NCBI GenBank assembly: GCA_030015575.1
Contig: CM057337.1
Coordinates: forward strand, 336,422,583 to 336,486,582
Origin: Agapanthus africanus
Taxonomy: Eukaryota; Streptophyta; Magnoliopsida; Asparagales; Amaryllidaceae
Reading direction: 5' to 3'
DNA length: 64,000 nt
Shown here: one piece after another, positions 1 through 11,006 of the stretch
How the letters are laid out: every line of letters starts with the position of its first letter
How positions within the stretch are numbered: position 1 is the stretch's first letter
The notes under the pieces: generated by a model
Database searches by the model: none
Told to the model about the DNA's origin: nothing
What the model saw: only the letters and a program-made list of their open reading frames with translations
Translations under genes and position numbers: made by a program

Positions 1-2673
1 CGAAGAATAATGTCATCACAAAGTGCGGGGTGATCTTCAGACTCCAAAAACTGTTCATAATCAGTGTTAGTTGTTGACCCGGACAACTCGGTGGAAAATT
101 CTGTATGTGTATGATACATAGTTGGGTCAAATAATAACATATGAAAAGAGTCAAGATCAGTATCATGAGGATCATCAAATTTGCTGCTGTCGACATCCAT
201 TAAGTCGACAGAACAGACCTGAGCAGTAGGTTCGGAGGGTACACTTCCCAACTTGTAAATGTTCAGCTCAATTGACCTATTCCCGATGATAGGGTCATAG
301 AACCATTACGACAGTTGATGATAGCATTGGAAGTGGCTAAAAAGGGGAGACCTAAAATCACCGGAATTTGATTCCATGGGTTCGCTATAGGCTGTGTATC
401 AATTACAATAAAGTCCACAGGGAATACAAATTCCCCGATTTTTATTAACACATCCTCCCGTTCACCCCTAGGTTTGGTGCTTGATCGGTGAGCCATCTGG
501 AGAGTGCAATGGGCTGGTTTCAACTCTCCGATCCCTAACTGCTCGTAAACCGAGAAAGGAAGCAGGTTAACACTTGCGCCAAGGTCGAGTAGAGCACGGT
601 TGATGCGTTTTCCCCCGATAGAAATGGAAATATTAGGATAGCCAGGATCCTTACGTTTCCTCAGTAATTGTTGGGGAAAAGCTGTGTTTACAGTTTTTGC
701 CATGAATATCTTCTTGGGCACTTGAGTCTTCCTCTTTCTAGTGCACAAGTCCTTAAGAGTTTTCGCATAAGCGGGGACTTGTTGGATTGCATCTAGAAGA
801 GGGATGTTGATGTTAACCTGTTTAAACATTTCTGTGATCTTCTCCATTTGCGGACTCAGTGTGTTTCCCCTTAACCGATTTGGATAAGGAGCTTGAGCAA
901 TAAGATCAGGGTCCAACATTGGAGAAGATCGTGTGGGTGGAAATGATCTAGGAATAGGAGTGGAGATCGTTTTCGGTGTGGGCTGAGGTGTCGAGCCTTG
1001 GGGAAAACGGAGAATAAGCTCGGAAGAAAGTGGTGGGGTAGAAGAACTGGGGTCAGAATTAGAAGTAGAAGTGGAAGGAAAGGTCTCATCTGGGGTATCA
1101 TTGATAGATTTTTCAGTGTCATCAATTTTTTCCCCAACGTGATTGTCAAGCACTCTTCCAGATCTCAATGTTGTGATGGCATTTACATTGTGTGAATAGC
1201 CAGGATTGGGCTAAGGTTGAGCTGGAAGTTTCCCTTTCTCTCTTGCACCCATTTCAGCTTTTAATCGTGCATTTCTTCTTCCATCGATTTTATAGTCTTG
1301 CTTTGGGACGCAGAGTTTTTCTCGATTTTATCGACGGAAGACTTTATTGTCCAAAGCAAGTTCATGAATGAAGAGGATTCATCAGTCCCGGTCAACTGCA
1401 AAGGATTAGACGGTGCAGGTGTGTTGACCGGATTTTGAAAGTTTTGTGCTTGAAAGGGGTGCTGACTCAATTGACGTGGTTGCTGTTGTGGTGGAAGAGC
1501 CCTTTGGAAGTTGTTTTGATTTAGAACTGTGTTTTGAGTTTGTGATTGGTTCCAAGAAAAGTTAGGGTGATTCCTCCAACCCTGATTATAAGTGGAAGAA
1601 AATGGATCGTTCCTAGGTCGTTGTTGGAAAGCAGAATTGATATGCTCATGACCTTGAAACGGAGAATTTAGTAGACATTCTTCCGTCAAATGAGAAGGAC
1701 CAGAACAGCATCCACATACAGTTTTGGAGAGTGACATTTGATTTAGGGCGGCGGCAAAAAATTTATTTTCCATAGTCTCGAGTTTCTTTTGCATAGCTGA
1801 AATATTAGCTCTGACTCCTATGGAAACTTCCGATTGGTTATTGCCACCCCTAGATGATTGACTCACACCCTCCCACTGTAAAGATTTTTCAGCGAAATCT
1901 ACTAGGAATTTCCAGGCTTCCCCATCATCTTTGGTCATGAAATTGCCTTGACACATGGATTCAAGGGTCTGTTTTGTGTTAGGATTAATGCTCTCATATA
2001 TGATTCTGCACAGATCCCATCTAGGGATTCCGTGATGTGGACATTGAACTAACAGATCCTTAAAGCGTTCAAGACATTTTGAAAATGGTTCATTTGGAAG
2101 CTGGGTGAATTAATTTATTTCTCTACGGACTCGAGCCGTCTTATGATTGGGGTAGAATTTCTTTAGGAATGCTTTTACGAATTCTTCCCAGTTTGAAATA
2201 GAATGTGCGGTTGTGTTATACAGCCACTTCTCGGCTATATCGCACAAGGTAAATGGGAGAAGACGAAGACGCATAGCATCCACAGAAAGCTGTGAAATAC
2301 CCATCATAGCGCATACATTTTCAAATTTGGTGATAAAGATATATGCGTCTTCAGACTCGAGACCGTGATATTTGGGTAGAAGGTTGATGTATTGGGGTTT
2401 AATCTCAAAATTGTCCCCGTTGGCTGGTGGAATGGAGAGACAGGTCGAAAGAGGACCTTGCATAGGATAGCACCTCTCTTGGAGAGAGATGCGGGGTGGA
2501 TTCTGCGCACCTGCGGACGGCGGCAGAGTAGTGGTAAAGAAGTTCGATAGATAATCGTCCATCGAAGTGGGTGTGGTGGTGGGTAAAGAAGAAGTAAATG
2601 TAGAAATACCGTCTTCGGAGTCGATAGGGGGAAGGCGGACAAGTCGGGCACTAGAATCCCGTGTCCAGCCCAT
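1..2673 (-). pseudogene. Athila-like gag-aspartic protease pseudogene
   Basis: Structural gag plus retropepsin-like protease of a Ty3/gypsy element. Gag starts at 2673 (MGWTRD, as in the copy at 11007) and carries the retrotransposon gag domain. The C-x2-C-x4-H-x4-C knuckle (CGCCSGPSH...) lies near 1700. The protease has the DLGAS active-site variant near 580 and an ILG-x-PFL motif near 330. Breaks visible: an in-frame TAA at 2110-2112, where the relative has Gln; a frameshift near 1265; a further stop near 1213; and another frameshift near 290, after which the reading continues in a different frame to the window edge. The pieces at 2110-2673, 1261-1956 and 263-1168 belong to one gene. Not functional as it stands. 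Confidence 0.85.
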
Positions 2674-3648
2674 CTTGCACTAAATGGTTTAGTATAAATA
2701 GCAGCGTTAAGATAATTAGGGGAAATGAATGAAGTGGTGTTTATTTTGAAAAATATAAGGATTTTTGAAAAAATGATGCAAATCACAACGAATGCAACAA
2801 GCAACCATAAGTCTAGTGGTCACCTAGGTCAAGGCTCTAGACCGCTTCTAACTGCCAAAAGACAAATCGCAGGATCAATCCTCTACTGCCTCTTTGTCCC
2901 TCCTGTGGCTAGGTAAGTGCCAGGTAAGTGGGAGGTTCTCCACTACGTAAGTAGTGGGTCTAATTAAGTAACCACTTGCCTTAGACACACTTGCCTTAGA
3001 CACCACAAAAGAAACGCGGATAAGCAATAGATTACCCACGACCTCCTTCTGTCCTAAGTGAGCGCGCGACGGTCCTTAGATTCAAGTCTAGATTTCTTTT
3101 CATTAATGAAGGGTAATGCGGATGCAATTTTGTGATTTTGGGGGCTTAGGAAGGGTAATGAACTCCCCATCTAATCATAATTTGGCTGTGCCCCTTAAAT
3201 TCCGTATTAATATGCAAACAACCATGATCAAACACACACAATTTTTGTTTTTTGCAGCGCTGCGAATTTTTGCAAAGAAACCTGCAGCAAATTTGTTATT
3301 GGAGCAGACAGAGAGAGAGATAAGAAAGTCAGAGAGGACCTGAAAAAATTTGGTACAGTGATCCTTCTTTCCCGCCGCGGTTCCGCCGTGGGAGGCGTGT
3401 ATATGCCGCGGAAACGCGGTTAGCTCTGAAGATCAATGCACAAAAATTTAGGCAACTGCTTCTGTTGCCTCACTGAGCACTCTGGATTATTCTGAAAAAA
3501 AATTCACTTGCTCCACAGATTCCACATTCCAGATTTTCTCACAACAAATCAAGACAAATCGTTTAGTGTTTGCGCGAATTTTGATCTAAATTTTTGATGG
3601 AATAAATTTTTTCAACTCAAATTTCAAAAACGAACAAATTAGCACACG
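2674..3648 (-). other. 5' leader of the Athila-like element (1-5507)
   Basis: Non-coding stretch between primer site and gag start. It contains a GC-rich pair of near-complementary arms at 3374-3391 and 3405-3420, the same motif found in other elements of this window. No convincing ORF. Confidence 0.6.
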
Positions 3649-3667
3649 ATCCCCGGCAACGGCGCCA
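3649..3667 (-). other. Primer binding site, tRNA-Asp type
   Basis: Read on the minus strand, TGGCGCCGTTGCCGGGGAT is complementary to the 3' end of plant tRNA-Asp(GTC) and lies 2 nt after the LTR end. It is identical to the site at 10094-10112. Confidence 0.9.
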
Positions 3668-3669
3668 TT

Positions 3670-5507
3670 TGATTGAATGAATTCTCGGTGTGTATATAAG
3701 AAAAGTGTAAGAAATCACAACCAAAGGAATTTTTGACCACAATCAATAACGGTGTCGATTGTAGCGCGTTAGCGAGTGCGGATCGTCCACAGGGAAAGTG
3801 AGATCCGTTCGAATTTGAATTAGATGAATTGAAAATTAAAGAAAAGAGAAAAGACAATTCAATTCAAGATTTATAAAATTGAAGTTCAAGAATTATCTAG
3901 ATCTAAATCTAAAATCAAGAAAACATTTAAAAATCAAGAATTAAGAATTGATGATATCGAATCGATTTAGGTTTCAAGAATCGAAGTGAGGCTCGTAGGA
4001 ATCGATCGAATCTATAGATATGATGAAAACTAGTGATTACGTTTTCTTATCCATTAATGATTTGATACTAGATCGATGACGATTAATCGAGGTTTTAGGA
4101 TCTTTCGAAGAAACTAGGGTTTCTTTATCTCATCCTTTGTCCTTTCGATGAATCTCATTCAAATTCTAGCCTCTAGTAAATTCAAGAATAGATCGTGGAT
4201 CACTAATTAAGGGCGAACCCAATCAAGAAAGCATCGCTCGAAACTAGGTTGCCGATTCTTCAATTTACTAATATTTACAAAACTTATAGGAATTAAGAAT
4301 CGTTTCAAGATCTAATCATCATCATCTATTGATTCTTTCGACTCCTTCACGAGCGGAGTTTTACTCGAGCATTATAACAAAGAACACATTCAAGAATCTA
4401 GATCGTATCATAATGCTCAAATAGAAAGATAAGCAAGATATAGAAATTTCACCTTTATTTATCAACAATTTTGTTACAATTCTCTCAAGATCTGCAAGAG
4501 GAAAGAACTTGATCGTTGATTTCGGCTTCGCTCGTCTCCTTGAGTCGCGGATCTCCTTAGATCGCTTGCTCCGATGAAGTCCGGCGTCGCTTCTAAAGGA
4601 TTGAAGCCTTCTTACTTGGTTTGAACTCGAAGATCTTGAACTTCGGCTTGGATTTGATTGGATTAGGGTTAAGGTTACAAGTTGTGTCACTCAACTTGTG
4701 TTGGGGAAATTGGAGAACCACCTTAGAAGTGAAGCCTTAGGGTCCCTTTTATAACCTTGATTAGGATTAGCTTCCTTTAGAAGCTAGATTTAGTTTAGCT
4801 TCCCTTGTAAGCTCGGTAGTTAGGTAGAAGCTTCTAGGGTTAGTTATTTAGGCTTAGCTTCCTTCATAAGCTTGGAGGTTAGGGAGAAGCTTCTAGTCTT
4901 TAGGTAGTTAAGTGAGAAGCTTGGACATTTTTAGCTTGATCCCAAAGCCTTGCTGTTCTGTTAGAAGATTCTGGAGTTCTCTGGAGTTTGGAGTAGCTTA
5001 AATGAGTGTAGTCCTTGAGATAAGAATACTGAGATGAAGAGATGCTGACATCACCCCCACGTGGCCGCGGATCCGCCGCGCATGCCCTGCTCCGGCCGCG
5101 GATCCGCGGCCCAATAGATGCTTGGTGGATGAAACTTCTGTCTGATGTTGGTGCTGATCCATGGGCCTTTATTTTATGTATGGAATATTTTTACACCCTA
5201 TTGTTCACTGCCAGATCACCAGTCTTGGACTTGGCGTATTTTTATCAGCACTTTTGACAATTTTGGCTCTGTTCCTGGAATTTCCTGCACAGATTCTCGC
5301 GACAAGTGGTGCGCTACACATAGATGATGCGATACCACGATAAACACTCAATTTTCCTAAAAATGTCGGTTTTAAAGTATAACACAAGTAATTTGGTATT
5401 TTACGGCTGTTTTGCTAATATGTGCTATATTCATACCGAACACATATAGATGAGTGCAAATGGTAGGGAAATTGATGTGTTAAAAATGCAATATTTTCGA
5501 CTGATCA
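3670..5507 (-). repeat. 5' LTR of Athila-like element (1838 bp)
   Basis: On the minus strand the LTR starts TGATCAGTCGA (ending at 5507) and ends ...CA at 3670, next to the primer site. A TATA-like CCCTTTTATA (minus: TATAAAAGGG) lies at 4744-4753. Diverged repeats rich in AGAAGCTTCTAG occur upstream of it (4770-4930). Two GC-rich palindromes occur at 5063-5080 and 5094-5111, the second a perfect 18-bp palindrome. Confidence 0.85.
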
Positions 5508-6825
5508 AGTCCCTTGTCTTTTCATTGATCCCATTCATTTTCTTGCCCTTCACAAAAAGATCGTCAATCTTATCTCAAATCGTGGTCAAGATTATCAAGA
5601 ATTTGCTATCGCGCCCAATGAGGATGTTAACGATTCTTTTGCTAAAGTTTGTAAACTTCATAAGACTTTAAAAAAGTATAGAATTTTATCATACATCGAT
5701 CTACCCTAATCCTACGAATCCTATCAAGCAGAGATTTACTCGCGCATCATGAAAATCGAAGAAAGATTAGAGGAAGAATTCATAATGCTGAAATTTAAAG
5801 AAAGCGAAAGTGAAACTAATTATCATCTTTATTATTCAACTTCAAGTACAACTTCTTCAATCCGAGCTTACAAGAAATATTGCTCTCGATCACTCCCTTG
5901 AAGAGGTAATTTTTCCGTCAATCTTCACGTCGCTCGATCACCGTGAGTCTTGTACCTGTCGTGGATCGCGTGCTCATTGATGATGATTGGATTCGTATAA
6001 ATGAGTCTTAAATGATGTCACTCGATGAATTTCTCAATGATTTTTTATCTTGGATCTTGGATTTTTTGAATTTATTAGCTCTTTTCTTGATTTGATTTGA
6101 TCAAGAATTAGGATCAAATTGGGAAAACAAATTGGAATCTTTTCAATGTAGCCCTAGGTCCTTTTTATAGCCCCTAATCAAGCTTTCCGAACAAGCTAAG
6201 TTGTTACACAGAAGCTTTCCCAACAAGTTAGGTTGTTACAAAAAAACTTCCAGAACAAGCTAGGTTGTTACAAAGAAACTTTCCCAACAAGCTAGATTGT
6301 TACAAAGAAATTTCCAGAACAAACTAGGTTGTTACAAAGAAGATTCCAGAGAACTCCCGAATCCCAAGTCCCTGAATTGGCCGTGGATCCGCGGCGACTC
6401 GGACTGACTCGGCCGCGGTTCCGCGGCCTATTGGTGAGCTCGTTGCTTCAAACTTCTGTGGTCTTATTCTGTTGATCTCTGGGTCTTTATGTTTTATCTG
6501 GAATCTTTTTATCTTTTCTGAATTTCTGTCAGTATTTGATTCTTCGAATTTCTTTTATTTTATCGGCAGATTCCTGATTCTCGATATCTGACCTGAGCTA
6601 ATCTTGCACAAGATCTCAATGAAGAATGTGAGATACAAAATATTATGCGTAAAAATATTAAACATACAATTTTCTTCATAATATTGATTATAATGTATAA
6701 CACATGGTAAATGATATTTTTCTGATGAGATTCTAATATGTGTTATATTTAGAATAAATACCATTAGTTGATTAAGAAAAGTAAAGAAATTGTCATGTTA
6801 AAAGTGCACTATTTTCGACTGAACA
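5508..6825 (-). repeat. Truncated 3' LTR of a second Athila-like element
   Basis: On the minus strand it begins TGTTCAGTCGA (6825), directly after a polypurine tract. It stays alignable to the other Athila-like LTRs (for example the GCGCGAGTAA block near 5735 and the GGGCGCG block near 5610) until 5508, where the element at 1-5507 interrupts it. A minus-strand TATAAAAAGG lies at about 6170-6179, with tandem repeats upstream of it. Confidence 0.8.
6181..6342 (-). repeat. ~32-bp tandem repeats in Athila-like LTR U3
   Basis: About five diverged copies of a unit containing AACAAGCTAGGTTGTTACAA lie just upstream (minus strand) of the TATA box. The position fits U3 enhancer repeats; that role is inference. 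Confidence 0.8.
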
Positions 6826-6840
6826 AATTCCCCCAAACTT
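6826..6840 (-). other. Polypurine tract of truncated Athila-like element
   Basis: The minus strand reads AAGTTTGGGGGAATT immediately before the LTR start TGTTCAG. It matches the tract before the 3' LTR at 15352. Confidence 0.85.
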
Positions 6841-7265
6841 GACTTTGATTGTCCCGAGCAAACTTTATTTATTCAAAAGAAGGAGAAAAATAGAAAGAAA
6901 AAGAAAAAAACTAACCAACACACTTTCGTAGGCAACATGATTGCACTGAGCACGTGCAACAACCCTTTAGACCTCTAAGTGTCCCTAGCAGGAGGAGTGT
7001 TGTCTCCTGAGGGTTTTCAGCCGATTGCACGCACAAAATCCTATAATAAAAAAAAGACTGTGAAAGTTACATATAAAGATAAGAATTATAAAAGAAAGAA
7101 CTTGAAAATCAGAGTTTTCAAATACACTAGCTTTTCGGTTGTCATGAGCCCTATCTTAATAGTCATGAAAAGATGTTAGAAATCACATCATCCCTCAATA
7201 AAACATCGCCTTTATTCTTCATCCCTACCTTTCCTCCAAACACCAATCATATACCCCCACGTGTG
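6841..7265 (-). mobile_element. 3' internal remnant of the truncated Athila-like element
   Basis: Non-coding sequence homologous to 14920-15330 of the intact element, in reverse orientation. It breaks at 7265, where Copia-A begins, and resumes at 25229. The 5-bp GTGTG at 7261-7265 is one of the Copia-A target duplications. Confidence 0.85.
7261..7265. repeat. Target site duplication of Copia-A (left copy)
   Basis: GTGTG, repeated at 25229-25233 across the 18-kb insertion. The flanking Athila-like sequence is continuous once Copia-A is removed. Confidence 0.9.
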
Positions 7266-8637
7266 TGAAGGGTTACGGCAGCGCCCCAGCCATCGAAACG
7301 CGGCTAAAATGCGGAACAAAAATTTTCTAAACTGGCGCTACCGCTACCCAATTTACGGATCGCCCTTAAACCCTAAACTAGCAATCTAAACTAAGAGTTA
7401 GAATCGTTATACCAAGTTGATCCGTGTCCTTCGGTCTTCATTCCAAGCTCCTAGCAGTTTCTTGATGTGGTTTGGTTGCCGGTCTTCCTTCATCTCCGAT
7501 GATCCACCCGAGAGATGTAATTCTGGCTCTAGCTCCACGACATTATGCAAACGGAGCAACTAGGGTCTCTAGGATGCTACCCTAGAGAGCTTAGGATGTA
7601 GTGTGTATGTATTCTAAGTGTTAACTATCTCAAAACTTGAAGGTGGAAGCAAAACATGAAAAACTAGAGGAGAGTGAAGCACAAATGGTGAAGGAGCTCA
7701 AGCTTGCTCAAGTGAAGGAAAAATGAAGCATGCAAAAAAAATGAGCTCTCTTGGAGAGAGAAAAATGAGCAAGCTTGGTTTTGTAAAAAAATATTTTGCA
7801 ATTTAAAATAGCTCCCATACATGAATAGTGAGCACAAATGAATTAACAATTCATTTGTGTTCACTATTCAAGCATGGTCATCACCATACTCTCCTCATTT
7901 TCATTTCCACTTCTTTTACCATTTTCTAAAAATGGACAAAACAAAAATGAGGTGGCACCTTCTAGAATGTTATCCGGTAAAAAATACGGATTACATTCTT
8001 CTGTAAATATATCTACATTCGTACCGAAATACGAATACCCAATAAGATAGAATAACACAAAGAATATAATACTAGAATATACGTACCGAAATACATATAC
8101 GTAAATTATTAAATCAATACCTGATTTAATAATCGGGCTCAAAACCGAGCCGGATAGTATTATCAACTGTCCAACCGAAAACCAGAGTACAATGTACATC
8201 AATCGATCGGAACCCTGCACGTATCCAATATGGCTACTACATCATTTCGCCAGAATTAGGGAAACCTTCTGTGTGGGACTCTAAAGACTCGTCAATACGC
8301 TGGCAGTGGGTTTAACCACAAGCACGTCAGCGGCACTAGCTGTACGTAACGACTACCCAGGTATTGAGCGAAAGCGAGGCCGACAAGCAAACTCATGCAG
8401 AACCCGTACTGAGCCTGACAGTACAATATCCATACAGTCTGGTCTGTTTGTCTAAGAGTATCGCATATCGAGTCTAGGGGGGTGGATAGAGTCAGACCCC
8501 CCAACAACGCGATATTTAGTGTCGGTATGAAACCCATCACCACCTGAGAAACTATCGATCCTGGATCGGTAATTCTCATCCACCGTGGCCACGGATTTAT
8601 GGTGATGGCCATCCATACACAACGCGAAATCAACTCC
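7266..8637 (-). repeat. Copia-A 3' LTR, distal part
   Basis: On the plus strand it begins TGAAGGGTTACGGC, identical to the low end of the 5' LTR at 23209. It is interrupted at 8637 by the nested Athila-like insertion and continues at 16806. Open frames here (for example minus 7864-8220) recur in the other LTR only through LTR homology. Confidence 0.92.
8633..8637. repeat. Target site duplication of the nested Athila-like element (left)
   Basis: ACTCC, repeated at 16806-16810. Confidence 0.92.
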
Positions 8638-10091
8638 TGTTCAGTCGATAAAACTGCACATTTGTAGTACATTTTTCCTACCATTTTTATATTAAAAAAG
8701 GACCTTATTATAATATATTAAACATATGAGGGTTTATGTGTAAAAACATTATTTTCCATGTGTTAATATATTTAATTATCATTTGGTAGGAAAATGTATG
8801 CAAATAATATTATTGGTCTAATCCTAGTAGAACAAAGTCTACTAAAATCTTATATGAGTTGTTGTGCAGATTATTTCCAAGTTGTTATGAAGGATTTAAC
8901 AAACAAATCAATTTGTTGAAGAATACTTTCCAAATTAAAGAGCAAACTTGGAGACTAAGTCTGGAAGCAACCGAGAAAATATTTTCAGATTCTGAAGGTA
9001 CCTAGGGATGCCAAATGTCACCATCAGAGAGCCTAAGAGAAACGACAGAGAGATCCCCACCATGGAGCGCGCTTCCGCGGCCAAACCCACCCTGGGGCCG
9101 CGGAACCGCCGCAATGAAGAGGAGAGAGAATGTAATATTTTGGGAGATTTTCAAATGCTGAATTTTACCAACTTCTCAACAAAAAGATTCTGGCTTCGCA
9201 CTATAAAAAGGCACCGAGGGCCTCTTGGAAAATCTATCAAGCCGAAGAGATCACGAAGCTCCCGACGCTCACGCATCCAGGCTGATCATCGACTGTTCGA
9301 CTACCTCCCTAGGAAAGATCGAGAAGCAAATCAAGTTTTGTAATCATTTTCTATGGATTAAAAGTGTAGTTGAAGGAGTTGATTAATAAAGGTAGTTTTT
9401 ATTTAATTGTTTGTTTTCTTTTACATTATGTTTTCCATCTTTTTCTTTTCATATTCTTCTCCCAACATGCGCGAGTAATTCTCCGCTTGTTAGGGTTCGT
9501 AGGATTAGGGTAAGCTAATGAACGATGAAAAATATTTAAACCCTTTTTAAGTCCTATAAAGTTTAGGAACTTTATCAAAATAATCATTAACATCCTAATC
9601 GGGCGCGCTAGCAATTCTTTACTAGTTCCGACCGCGATTAGAGATTAGATTAATGATTGTTTTGGTAAAGGCTAGATATGAACGGAGTTCTGTGTCGAGA
9701 TAAGGGTTAAGAGTGGGATTCCTTTTCCCTCCAGAAACCCTAATCTACACGCATCGCCGTCGTTCTAGTTCTAAATCTATTAATGGATAAAAAGGGTAAC
9801 TTTAATTAATCATTCATAACTACTAAATCCTAACGAACCCTACAAGCCCTTCTTATTATAATTAATCACATCTTTAAACTATTCTAGATCTATATTTACA
9901 TTCTTATTAAACGTAGATCTAGAAACCATCCTACAACCATTCTTATTTCTTTCTCATTTTCAACACATCTAAAGTAAAATTAAAAGGTTCCACGTTTCCC
10001 AGAGGACGACCCGTACTCATCTCGGTCTAGCTACGTGCGACACCGTTATTGATTGCGGTTAAACTAAAAACACGATTTTTCGTAACAATCA
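8638..10091 (+). repeat. 5' LTR of the TR-GAG element
   Basis: Starts TGTTCAGTCGA and ends ACAATCA, 2 nt before the primer site. It carries a TATA box (9202-9210), a poly(A) signal AATAAA (9385-9390) and a GC-rich motif at 9096-9112. The open frame at 9008-9343 is within the LTR and is not treated as a gene. Confidence 0.95.
9202..9210 (+). promoter_or_regulatory. TATA box of LTR promoter
   Basis: TATAAAAAG about 560 bp into the LTR, 175-185 bp before AATAAA at 9385. The same box is at 15916-15924 in the 3' LTR. This spacing suggests R begins near 9230 (inference). Confidence 0.75.
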
Positions 10092-10093
10092 AA

Positions 10094-10112
10094 TGGCGCC
10101 GTTGCCGGGGAT
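10094..10112 (+). other. Primer binding site, tRNA-Asp type
   Basis: TGGCGCCGTTGCCGGGGAT matches the reverse complement of the plant tRNA-Asp(GTC) 3' end over 19 nt, two bases after the LTR. Confidence 0.93.
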
Positions 10113-11006
10113 ACATGCGTAATTTTTTTTTACTATTTGTGTTGAATTCTTAGACGAGCCATATCATTATTAACACAAAACTGCAAATTGCATATTTAAC
10201 GATTTGTGCGTGGATTTTTGCAAGGAGATCTGGAGTTACAGAATTAAGGGAAACAGGAAACAGAGACATTTTTAGAGATCCAGAGGAGCACAGAGGGACG
10301 CAGAAAAATTTTCAGCAACTGAACCATCCACCTTGCGGCGGAACCGCGGCACAAAGGAGCATCTGCTGCTGAAACGCGGCCTGACAAGGGGATCAAGGGC
10401 TCAAACTCCTCTGGTAAGATTCTCAACTCTTTCTCTCTCCCCTCAAATCCAATAAAATCTATTTTCTGCAGGATTCTTTGCAAAATTGCGCCGCTCAAAA
10501 ATCTTTTTGCAAAAGTTTTGTTATTGGTTTTGTTTTGCATATTTAATACGGACTCTAAGGGGCAAAGACCAAATCAAGATTAGGTGGGGATTTCATCACC
10601 CTTCCTAAGCCCCACAAATCACAAACCGAGCATACAGATCAACCCTTCATTAATTTAAAAAATATCTAGACCAGACTCTAAGGACTGTCGAGCTCAATAG
10701 GAAAAAGACTAGTATAGGCATCGGCCGTTTATCCTAACTGACATTGCGGTGTCTAGGCTAGTGGTTTTTAATTAGGCCCACTGTAGTGGTGGTTCCTTCC
10801 CACTTACCTGGCCGTACTTGTCCGTGAAGAGGCGGTTTGAGGTCTTATTTCTAGCCTTAGTTAGGAGCTGTCTAGCAGACCTAGGCGACCTTAGTTCTAG
10901 GGTGCTTGTGCATCATAGGGTGATTTGTCTTGAGTCCCACTTTTTCAAAACAAGCCAATTTTTAAATCACACACACGCTGCCACTTGCACTAAACCCGCT
11001 TAGTGC
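10113..11006 (+). other. 5' leader of the TR-GAG element
   Basis: About 0.9 kb without a convincing ORF. It holds a GC-rich motif pair at 10335-10350 and 10365-10381. A packaging role would be inference. Confidence 0.6.

Larger units (their letters stand above)
1..5507 (-). mobile_element. Athila-like gag-protease LTR retrotransposon, truncated by window start
   Basis: Minus-strand Ty3/gypsy element. Reading down from 5507 it has a 5' LTR (3670-5507), a tRNA-Asp primer site (3649-3667), a leader (2674-3648) and a decayed gag-protease region that runs off the window start. It is a relative of the intact element at 8638-16805: the gag and protease proteins are clearly homologous. It is inserted in the LTR of another Athila-like copy, because at 5508 related LTR sequence resumes out of register. 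The second target-site copy and 3' LTR would lie outside the window. Whether an RT follows the protease cannot be seen here. Confidence 0.85.

Noticed and set aside
998..1195. Plus-strand open frame opposite the protease pseudogene
   Set aside because: Shadow of the minus-strand gag-protease reading.
7864..8220. 118-codon minus-strand frame with hydrophobic stretches, echoed at 23880-24164
   Set aside because: Both are the same part of the Copia-A LTRs and start with the same codons. No support as a gene beyond LTR homology.
9008..9343. 111-codon open frame, present again at 15722-16057
   Set aside because: It lies wholly in the LTR across TATA box and R. It appears twice only because the LTRs are identical. 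No recognisable domain.
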